Below are positions 1 through 7,981 of a stretch of 21,245 nt of DNA, piece by piece. The stretch's first letter is position 1. Each line of letters opens with the position of its first letter. Under the pieces are notes generated by a model. The model saw nothing but the letters and a program-made list of their open reading frames with translations, made no database searches and was not told where the DNA came from. The DNA lies in NCBI GenBank assembly GCA_020283715.1, contig JAIQCW010000246.1, positions 1 to 21,245 of the forward strand. Direction: 5' to 3'. This DNA comes from Cytauxzoon felis. Taxonomy: Eukaryota > Apicomplexa > Aconoidasida > Piroplasmida > Theileriidae. A program made the translations under genes and the position numbers.

Positions 1-399
1 GGCCCTGGCAGAACTTGGAAAGCTAAAGTAGATGAATGTGAAAAATATGATTTGTATGCAATCTATCACGCTACATGGTTATTTTTCATTCCATATATAA
101 TATGTATATATATCTTCTTCTCAATGATGCATTTTCCCAATGGACGCATTGGTAAATACTTCAGGGCAAGTGTATTTAGGACTGGAGCTCTATGTGTAGT
201 ATTCGCCTGGGTACAGGAATTTATGGAAGCTGTTGGATTTGGTGGTGGTATGGGTGCGCAAGTGAGTGGTAAATGTGGAGATACTTTTAATGATGACGCC
301 GGAACGATATTTGGTTTTATGTTTCTTGTATTTATGGTATTTTTCATGTTTACCGAAGATTTTTATTTGAAATTATTAATCAATTGCATGTCTCCATAA
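1..399 (+). CDS. Multi-membrane-spanning protein, Tpr-like family, C-terminal fragment (5' cut by window)
   Basis: The frame is open from the first base, so the gene starts outside the window; 132 residues are visible up to a TAA. They contain three hydrophobic stretches (about residues 24-45, 56-75 and 95-112). The protein is a clear paralogue of the complete gene at 17005-18432: both have GP..KWK, then CIYIFF, then a His/Pro-Asp-or-Asn segment, then QE..(K/E)AVG(V/F)GG. In the complete paralogue about 45 mostly polar residues follow the last membrane segment; here the protein stops about a dozen residues after it, and a dispersed repeat begins about 20 bases downstream. Such polytopic families are expanded in piroplasms (Tpr-like, mtm) and are thought to be transporters or surface proteins. 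That assignment rests on architecture only. Homology to the neighbour is secure; function is unknown. Confidence 0.8.
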   Translation, partial: GPGRTWKAKVDECEKYDLYAIYHATWLFFIPYIICIYIFFSMMHFPNGRIGKYFRASVFRTGALCVVFAWVQEFMEAVGFGGGMGAQVSGKCGDTFNDDAGTIFGFMFLVFMVFFMFTEDFYLKLLINCMSP

Positions 400-420
400 C
401 AATTTATATTTACCCATCAT

Positions 421-885
421 CCACTCGATGTCCAATCGATGTCCAATCCCACTCTTCTTCCCACTCGCCGTGGAGGCTCATTTATTTATTTCCCCCTCCG
501 GCTCCCGTATATCGCTTACAGGTGTTACAATTTAGATATAATAATTACACTCACCTAAACCACACATACCCCATAATAATGGGGTTAATGCACTATAATT
601 TTCCACTTTTTAACCGTCTACTGAAGATTCGTCTTTTACAATAACATATACTATTATAATAATACAATTGAAGGATGATGTATAGTTGTATGAAGGTATA
701 TATGTTACAATCATCATTAGATTGTTAAAATGTAGTGTAAATGGTGTTTATTATCCCGACATTTCTGGGGTAAATATGAAGATATTGAATGGACCTCAAG
801 TGGACTACCGAGGATGATCTACGGGAAGCGGAGGGGGAAGTAATTGGGAGAACTGTCTGCAAGGCCTACGGTGGAGGAGAGTGGA
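421..885. repeat. Dispersed palindromic element, copy 1 (two B arms in inverted orientation)
   Basis: The left arm (about 421-522) has CCACTCGCCGTGGAGGC, then TTTATTTCCCCCTCCGG, i.e. reverse-complemented B. The right arm (about 791-885) has GGACCTCAAGTGG, GGGAAGCGGAGGGGGAAG and CTGTCTGCAAGGCC, i.e. forward B. No A arm is seen. The arms enclose about 270 bases of AT-rich sequence in which I recognise no gene. Together they fill most of the gap 400-984 between the first two genes. The arms could pair into a long hairpin. Confidence 0.85.
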
Positions 886-984
886 GAATACAGTACACAT
901 AAACATAAAATTCGTGGATTATACTTCAAATTATGTGTAATTATACTTCATTAGATTAGTAATGTTTTCCGGATTTTTTCGAAA

Positions 985-2497
985 TCAGTTGTTGATATTA
1001 ACTTTCTTATTTATATGGTTGAGTATCCAATCTCTTGTGGTGTTATTTTTCTGCCTCTTTTCTCTCTTCAATTCTTCTTCTTGTTTGCGTTTGGCTTCTT
1101 CTTCGACGGTGATGAATGGATTGGAATAGATTATTGTCTGTAATATTTTTGGAGGGTTCTTTGGTCTTTCATCATCATCTACTTTCATGGCTGACCATTT
1201 CTTTAAAATATCTACACCGCCAACAACTTTACCGAATACAGTATGTTTGTTATCCAGGTGTTGACATGTACTAAATGTAATGAAAAATTGTGAACCATTT
1301 GTATGTTTCCCTTTATTAGCCATTGATACTACACCTAATCCGACATGACATAATGTATTATCAAATTCGTCTCTAATAAATTGTGGTACAGATTCGAGTC
1401 CATCACGTTTAGCTCTGGTATAAAATGAACTTTCGCCACCACGTCCTGTACCTGTAGGGTCACCACCCTGGATCATAAAATTGGGAACACATCTATGGAA
1501 TATTGTATCATTATAATAACCATCTTCACAATGTTGAAGGAAGTTATCACAAGTTAATGGTACTCTATCAGTATGTAATACTATATTTAAATCACCATCA
1601 CTTGTTACCAACTTGACATAAGCCTTGAGTTTGCCTTTTTTAACTGCATCATATAATGGTTCCCTAACTTCAAATACTGTTTTATTGCGATACTCTACAT
1701 TATAAGATACATCCATCGCAGTTGATGTAAAACTGCTGGCCTGAGAACCTGTGGTATACAATTCATGTTTAGGGCGATTATTCACTGGTTTTGGTGTTTC
1801 CTTGAAAATTTTGCTGTGATTCTTAACCAATTCACCTGATTTATCCATATTCTTCATAATATTATTGTACATTTCATCTCCAGATATCGTCTGGACACTA
1901 GTCTTTTCATCAACTGAAAACAGAGTACTTAAATGTTTAAATGAGATTATTTTGCGATGTTCTAAATCATGAGGATTTTGTAGTGTAATAATATCTGATT
2001 TAGTAAAATTTTCACCTGAATATACAATGTTAGATGAAGATTGAGGTATTCTCACCTGTATGAGGGTCGTGCATAAATCCATCAGCTTCTTTCTTTGCAA
2101 CTTCCTTCAGTGTAGCATAACTGTAGACATAACCGCTTTGTTTTACTGCAACAACATGCGAACTTGTTGTGAATCTTTTGAGAGACAGTGGACAATAGAA
2201 CTCGCCATCATCATCTTTGGTAAAAATGAGTGGATACAGATCATCAAGTGACAATGGTTCATCATTTACTGGATTTTTTCCATGTAATGTAATATATTCT
2301 TTAATTGCATCATGATCAAATACATGACCCTTAATGGTAGATACTGGTTTTTTGAATGGTTGTAGCGTCAAGAAACATGAATTGAGAGGTACTTGTTCAG
2401 ATGGTCGTTTATTTATGGTTGGTCCTTGTGTTAATGCTAATTCAGAGGGTAATAAATATAATTTATCTTTACTATGCCTATGTTTACTACCACCCAT
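985..2497 (-). CDS. U-box cyclophilin-type peptidyl-prolyl isomerase (PPIL2/CYC4 type)
   Basis: Two exons, complement(2056..2497) and complement(985..2015), joined over a 40-nt GT-AG intron, give 490 residues (human PPIL2 is of similar size). Joining restores DPHTGENFTKSDIITLQNP, which matches the family at the junction. Residues about 38-150 form the modified U-box region (CFLTLQPFKKPV, then FYCPLSLKRF and VVAVKQSGYVYSY). Residues about 278-445 are a cyclophilin domain: TIFHRCVPNFMIQGGDPTG carries the catalytic Arg, and SQFFIT and KHTVFGKVVGG follow. At the cyclophilin A Trp121 position there is His (CQHLDNKH), as expected for a member insensitive or weakly sensitive to cyclosporin. The tail is charged (EEEAKRKQEEELKREKR). 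PPIL2 relatives act in the nucleus with the spliceosome and can have ubiquitin-ligase activity. The start is the first ATG (MGGSKHRHSKDK), 101 bases from the divergent neighbour. Confidence 0.95.
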
Positions 2498-2598
2498 TGT
2501 TTTAGGTAATATTTATACTGAGTCCACATATACAATACTATATTACTACAATATCATTATAAATTTTATATATATTAAATTTATTATATAGATTATGA
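2498..2598. promoter_or_regulatory. Short divergent intergenic region, presumed shared promoter
   Basis: These 101 very AT-rich bases separate the starts of the U-box cyclophilin (-) and the helical-repeat gene (+). Both promoters and 5' untranslated regions must lie here or inside the neighbouring genes. I see no defined motif. This is inferred from position only. Confidence 0.35.
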
Positions 2599-5500
2599 AT
2601 GATAATTATTTATTATTATAGATTAATATGGTTTATTTATATTCAAAGATTTCTATTTACACATTCATTGTCTTTTATTTTAAAGACTTCTGGGAATGGT
2701 TCATTGTTAAAAATTACTAATCAACTTAGGAATCCTATTAGAGATTATTCTTATGATGATAAACCTCTTTTATTGGCTCAGAATAAAGATCCTGGTAAAG
2801 AGAATGAGGTGATATTATCTACAAGTGAGACACATGGTATAAATAAGATTCTTCATGATTATACAAGACAATCGCATATAAATGAACCTTTATTTAAAAA
2901 AGGTTCTATTGCTTATATTAATAATGGATTGTATGTTTTTATACATGTATATATAATGATTTATTTTATAGTTTTCGTTCTACAAGATGTACAGTATTAG
3001 ATATTAAACCTTCTCATATAGGTGATCCTTATATGGTAATACAACTCTCTCTATATATAATAATAAAAAAATAGGTATTAGTTTCATTAGATTGTAGAAA
3101 TTCTGATGGTATTATAAGAGATGGTTTATCTAAATATCATGGTACATCAATATGGTTAATGGAAACAGATTTAGTTGATAATAAAATATTTAATCCATTA
3201 ACAGCACCAGATTTAAGTAGAAGAAAAATAATAAATAATAATAATAATAATAATAAATCATCAAATATTCTATCAATATATTTATCTAGGATAATAAATA
3301 CAATAATAATATCAGAAATAGAAGATTTATATTATAATATTATATCTAAAGATATGAATTATATGTTAACACCATTTACATGTATAATTCAAGTAGCTAG
3401 AGGATTTTTAAATAATAAAAATATAAATTTATTTTTAAGTAAATTTTATAATGATTTATTAAATCATATAAAAATTTTTATAAAAAATTATATAAATAAA
3501 TTAGATTATAAAACAATAGCATGGACTATATGGTCATTTGGTGTATTATATAATAATAGTTTATCTAATCATAAAAATATAATAAAATTATGTATAAATA
3601 ATATTGATAAATTATATTTAAAATATAATAATATAAAATTATATGAATTAAATAATTTATGTTTATTAATTTGGTCATATGGTATATTACCATTTGTTAA
3701 TAAACGTTTTTTATATGATGTAGCACATTATTTAACTGATTTATCAATAGAAGATATACCATTAAATGTATGTTGAAATTAGAACAATTTTTTCCCTCAT
3801 TTTATATTATAGAATTTAAGTACATTATCATATAGTCTTTATAAAAAAAAAATTATTAATAAAAAATTTATGGATAAATTAAATGATTTTATACTCGATT
3901 ATTCATTTAAAATATCATTAACAACAGCACCATCTTTTATAGCATTATTTTCTTTATTATATAATGATTATACAAAAGTTATTGATAAACTTGCATCTAT
4001 TATTTTCTCAAATGAAGGAAATAATTATCAATTAAATCGATTTACAAAAGATGTATGTTGTATATTAAATATAATTTATATATACCCCATATTTCAGAAT
4101 TTATCATTATTATTAGCTGGTATTATAAATAATCCAGATTATCTCAATATATTTCAATCATATATATATGCTGAATCACCAAAAATTTTCCCAAGACAAT
4201 TAGTAGATTGCCTAGATTTATTCTTGAAGCATAATTTAAATAAACACCCACTACAACAATGGCTACTCAAATATGTATGTATCAAAATGTTCAACCTCTT
4301 CTTCAATACATTTAATATTAATTTTTCATTAGGTTATAGATAATAAAGAAAAATTCAATGACTTTCTCATATTCAAAATAATGCATTATGTAAGCTTTAT
4401 GAATAAATACCCAATCGGATTCGATGAAATGATTTATAATCGCCTAAAACAATCAAAGTATGATAAATCAATACACCCACATAATCATACAGACCCAATA
4501 TCAAAAGAATCCCATACATTGTCAAAACACTATTATCAATGACCAGAAACTTCCCAAACTTCAAACATGATATCTATAACGGTACGTTCGAGATATACCA
4601 ACTATAATTTGTCATACCTTCATTCTTTACCTGAAGTCCAATCCACGTCTGATCCCACTCGCCTCCACCGTAGGTCCTGCCGTCAGCTCTTCTATTTAGT
4701 TGTCCCTCCGCTTCCCTGAGATCAGCTACGGGTTCCACTTGAGGTCTCCACTCGAGGTCAAAATCACTAACATCTTTTTACCTCTAAAATTTGAAGGAAT
4801 TTCATCATTTCTGGGGAAACTACTGGAAATATCTCAATGAATAATGGATGTATTCCTGATCTCAATACTTCATTGAAGAGAATTTGATGATTCTTTGAAT
4901 TTACTCATCCTCATTTCATTCCAATTGATATTCATTGAGATATCCTCACAAACATAGATTCCATCACTTTAGTCATATCTCGCTGAAATAAGGTTTATAA
5001 CCTCAAGTGGAAGTGGAATACCTGGAAGCGATCTACGGGAGCTGGAAGGGGAAGTAAATAGAGAAGGCCACCACGGCGAGTGGACGACTTCAGGTGGAAC
5101 TTCGAGTGGAATAAGAGTATGAATGGATATCAGTTGATTTTTAATCTTAAGTCAATTCATATATAATCTACAGTGATTTTCAAGTATTTTGAAGATTCTG
5201 TTTACAGTATTGGGTCATTTAGAAATGGTTTTTTGAATACGTTCTTGCCATCGTTATCACAATTATGGTTATTTAATGACATTGTTAATGATTTTAGTAC
5301 TAAATTCCCGAAAATTACAAGATCATTTATATCATTTCTACATAATAAATTTGATAAAATACAGAAATATACTATTGGAATTAATATGATTCATATCGCT
5401 AACATCTTTAAAGATATATTCAACAAAGCATCTTTAAACATTAAAGAAGGAAGAAATATACAAGTTAACAAATCAAATGAAACATCCACAGAAGGTTATA

Positions 5501-6021
5501 CAACCTCTGTTCCCACTGCCGTGGAGGCTTCTTACAATTCACTCCCCGTAAACGGTGAAGCCACTCCCGGAGATCGTGGTGAAGATGAAGATGTAGATGA
5601 TTTGGAATCAAGTGAAAGTGAAGATACAATAGATGAATTATTAGCGAATATAGTTACCAATGATGAATTGGATTTACTGGTTTCTGGGATATTATTAAAA
5701 ATGAAACATGACATGATGAATTTATCACATGTAAACGACTATAAATTTATTTATCCATACCTTCTTGTATTGGTACGTTTTATAAAGTGCTAAATTTACA
5801 CACCATAGACAATGGCTAATATGCATAATGATTTAAATTATAACGACATATACAACATTACCAAATTACATCTCGGAGATTTAAACAATTCCGATATTAC
5901 AATGCTACACGATGCACTCCGTCAATCTTCCAAATTCGATGGCAAATGGAAAAAATTAATCATCGATAAACCCAAAGGAATAAATCAAATCACCAATGAA
6001 CCCGGAAACATACATGAATGA
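2599..6021 (+). CDS. Helical-repeat protein, OPR/RAP-like, probably organellar RNA binding; nine exons
   Basis: My splice model joins 2599..2930, 2972..3035, 3075..3767, 3813..4052, 4098..4274, 4333..4457, 4493..4581, 5174..5772 and 5809..6021. Every junction is GT-AG and in phase, giving 843 residues. Eight introns range from 35 to 592 nt; the 592-nt one contains a dispersed repeat. Helical motifs such as TIAWTIWSFGVL and LNNLCLLIWSYGIL, spaced about 40 residues apart, resemble the octatricopeptide-type repeats of apicomplexan RAP and FASTK-like proteins that act on mitochondrial or apicoplast RNA. No RAP domain is seen. A run of seven Asn codons lies near 3235-3256, and one repeat arm is translated in exon 8 (residues about 684-710). 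The N-terminus is hydrophobic and basic; the start at 2599 is tentative. Reading exon 6 to the TGA at 4540-4542 without splicing would lose the in-phase continuation NIKRIPYIVKTLLSMTRN. The family assignment is inferred from pattern only. Confidence 0.75.
3229..3256 (+). repeat. AAT trinucleotide run coding for polyasparagine
   Basis: A near-perfect AAT run within exon 3 of the helical-repeat gene encodes seven consecutive Asn after RRKII. Asn runs of this kind are typical low-complexity inserts in AT-rich apicomplexan genomes and are probably length-variable. Confidence 0.8.
4629..5110. repeat. Dispersed palindromic element, copy 2, inside intron 7
   Basis: The left arm (4629-4759) is reverse-complemented B with the alternative end cassette GTCCTGCCGTCAGCTC. 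The right arm (5001-5110) is forward B, ending in CCACGGCGAGTGG and CAGGTGG. About 240 bases of AT-rich sequence lie between them. Like copy 1 it has two B arms and no A arm, so it has no orientation. It accounts for nearly all of the 592-nt intron (4582-5173) in a gene whose other introns are 35-58 nt. Confidence 0.85.
5503..5583 (+). repeat. Dispersed element, copy 3, single A arm translated in exon 8
   Basis: CCACTGCCGTGGAGGC is followed by GCCACTCCCGGAGATCGTGG. Only the A arm is present. It is read in frame in the sense orientation and gives a diverged ASYNSLPVNGEATPGDRG, followed by an acidic stretch (EDEDVDDLESSESEDTIDE). This is the most degenerate exonic copy, which suggests an older insertion. 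Confidence 0.8.
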
Positions 6022-6034
6022 AAATAACAGAAGC

Positions 6035-6314
6035 CCACCTGAGGTCCAATCCACCTCTCGTTGCCACTAGCCGTGGAGGCTCCTCTATTTACCTTCCTCT
6101 AAAGAGTATAGCCACTCCCAGAGATCGTGGTGAGGGTAGTGATGAAGTTAGTGATGGATCATCCATCATGGGAATGATGGAAGATGGTGCTAAGGATGTA
6201 GTGAATTGGACCTCAAGTGGACTACCCGTAGCTGATCTCAGGGAAGCGGAGGGACAAGTAAATAGAGGAGGCTCCACGCCTAGTGGAAGGAGAGGTGGAC
6301 TGGACCTCAAGTGG
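6035..6314 (+). repeat. Dispersed palindromic element, copy 4, complete (A arm then B arm), intergenic
   Basis: This is the cleanest full copy, about 280 bp. It has the terminus CCACCTGAGGTC at 6035, the cassette CCACTAGCCGTGGAGGC, arm A ending GAGATCGTGG near 6130, an 80-base spacer, arm B from GGACCTCAAGTGG at 6208, the cassette GGCTCCACGCCTAGTGG and the terminus GGACCTCAAGTGG ending at 6314. It lies between two convergent genes. Arms A and B share one open frame (SSIYLPLKSIATPRDRG ... LPVADLREAEGQVNR), although no gene is established here. Confidence 0.9.
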
Positions 6315-6371
6315 AACACGACTTCTACTAGATGTATATTCCTTCCTCCCTCCCTTGTGTTACACAATCCT

Positions 6372-7871
6372 TCATTCAATTTTCATGCTGTTTAGTCCAT
6401 GTATGGAGTCTTGTTGAATAATATTGTCAAAAACCCGTGTACTGGGAAGTAAATCGCATGTTAATCTTGCTTCTTGTTCTTGTTCTTGTTCTTCTAATTT
6501 ATTTCTTGCATCATCAATGAATTTATGTGCTTGTAGATATTTCAATTCATCTTCAGTTAGATTAACATCTCTAATACGTCTAGTTAAATCTAATTTACCA
6601 TTGATTAACAATAAATCAAATAAATCATCAGTTTGATAATCATCACCAGTTAATTGTAGAGATGATGGATCATTACATGTATTTGATGGAAAGGTCAAAT
6701 TCTTAGATTCGAAATTACTCATCAACTTCTTGAAACCCTTTTCAATATTCGACAAGATGTTACCTGAAGGGACACCTGTATCAGAAGGTTGAAACATGTT
6801 GATACAATCTGAATTAATATTATAATTTACATTCTCATCCTCCTCATTACATGAAACCTGTTTTGTTATGAATTTATCAGAAGTGAAGTTTACCAGAGTT
6901 TCCATCGCGCCTCCACCTAGGTTGATCATTCCGTTGCCACTTGAGGTCCTGCCGTCAGCTCCTCTAATTACTTCCCCCTTCGCTTCACGTAGATCAGCTG
7001 CGGGTTCCACTCGAGGTCCAGTACTATTCTTCATTCCACTTGAGGTTACAGTCACTACCTTCTCACCGCCACGATCTCTGGGAGTGGCATCACCCTTTAG
7101 GGATAGGTAATTAAAAGAGCTGTCTGCAAGACGGGCCCCGAGTGGAGAAGAGTTGGATTGAATCTCGGTGGAAGTGAAAGGATTAGTTGTTGTAGGACCA
7201 AGTTTGGAGATGAGAATAGAGGTATTTACAACATCAGGTGAGTTGTTGGATTTATCATCATCTGGACTTCTTTCAATTTCTTCTGCATTATTTTCGTTAA
7301 TTTTCATCCCTTTGACATCATTACTTGTATTATTTAAATTCAAATGTGATAGTAATTTGATGATAATTTCTTCATTAGCTTCACAGATTTTCATGATATT
7401 CAAGAGTTTTCCATCGATACCGTATAGAATAGATTCAATAGTTGGTCGTTTATGATCTTTAGGTTCCATCATTCTTGGTGGATTTGGATTTTTGGCATGT
7501 GAAGTTTGACGTTTAAGTTGAGTAATAAATGACATTGATGGTGTAATAAGTCTTCTATTATACATTGCAAATCCATCATCATCATTAACATCATAAGATG
7601 TACCATTTGGTATAGTAGAATATTCATAATGTTGATGATGTATAGGATTATTATCCCATCTCATTGGTGGATATCTTGTATCATTATTATAATAATTAGT
7701 ATTATTAATATAATGCATTGGTGATTTAGGCATTGTCATTTTAATTTTACCACTATCATTAATATATTGTTGTTTGAATACAGGATTTAATATAGTCCTA
7801 TCATCTTTAGGTATACAACAACCTAAAGGTGATGTATTATTCATATTCTTAATATGAGTTTGTTGTATCAT
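6372..7871 (-). CDS. Unrecognised 499-residue protein with an in-frame repeat insert
   Basis: A single open frame runs from ATG at 7871 to a stop at 6372. I recognise no family. The N-terminal part (residues 1-115) is rich in Asn, Tyr, Met and Pro (SPMHYINNTNYYNND). Residues about 150-185 look helical (TIESILYGIDGKLLNIMKI). Residues about 238-325 are an in-frame copy of the dispersed element. After it the protein is acidic and Asn-rich, then has a short helical segment (LTRRIRDVNLTEDELKYLQ), and an EQEQEQEAR coding run. There is no signal peptide or membrane segment. It shares direction with the 1391-residue gene upstream, 110 bases away. A cytoplasmic or nuclear low-complexity protein is the most that can be inferred. 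Confidence 0.7.
   Translation of the reverse strand: MIQQTHIKNMNNTSPLGCCIPKDDRTILNPVFKQQYINDSGKIKMTMPKSPMHYINNTNYYNNDTRYPPMRWDNNPIHHQHYEYSTIPNGTSYDVNDDDGFAMYNRRLITPSMSFITQLKRQTSHAKNPNPPRMMEPKDHKRPTIESILYGIDGKLLNIMKICEANEEIIIKLLSHLNLNNTSNDVKGMKINENNAEEIERSPDDDKSNNSPDVVNTSILISKLGPTTTNPFTSTEIQSNSSPLGARLADSSFNYLSLKGDATPRDRGGEKVVTVTSSGMKNSTGPRVEPAADLREAKGEVIRGADGRTSSGNGMINLGGGAMETLVNFTSDKFITKQVSCNEEDENVNYNINSDCINMFQPSDTGVPSGNILSNIEKGFKKLMSNFESKNLTFPSNTCNDPSSLQLTGDDYQTDDLFDLLLINGKLDLTRRIRDVNLTEDELKYLQAHKFIDDARNKLEEQEQEQEARLTCDLLPSTRVFDNIIQQDSIHGLNSMKIE
6912..7160 (-). repeat. Dispersed palindromic element, copy 5, translated in the 499-residue protein
   Basis: This is a full copy in the orientation of the gene. 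Arm A reads SSFNYLSLKGDATPRDRGG and arm B reads EPAADLREAKGEVIRG. The end cassettes are of the CTGTCTGCAAGAC and CTGACGGCAGGAC type. Both arms are in the host frame. The opposite strand is closed at the A arm by a stop, as in other copies. Confidence 0.88.
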
Positions 7872-7981
7872 TAGAAATAATATTTATATTTAATATTTAT
7901 ATTAATAATAAATTAACATCTTGAACCATTATGGTTCTCAAGTTCACTGTTGAACAATATTATTATGTAATTTTAGTGATA

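Noticed and set aside
400..984. Ribozyme or tRNA in the intergenic regions
   Set aside because: No cloverleaf with a GGTTCGAATCC-like arm and no conserved ribozyme core was found on reading. The hairpins seen belong to the dispersed element.
4333..4542. Exon 6 of the helical-repeat gene read straight to the TGA at 4540-4542
   Set aside because: A 35-nt GT-AG intron at 4458-4492 restores a better protein sequence in the frame that continues across the next exons.
2599..6021. RAP domain in the helical-repeat proteins
   Set aside because: The C-termini of the proteins at 2599-6021, 7982-12157 and 19885-20986 show no RAP-type nuclease-like fold motif. Only the helical-repeat part is suggested.
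6018..6395. A 125-codon + frame overlapping the stop of the helical-repeat gene (ATGA overlap)
   Set aside because: Most of it is the translated dispersed element, copy 4; the flanks show no conserved protein. A similar ATGA overlap at 19885-19888 leads into another repeat-bearing frame and looks like chance.
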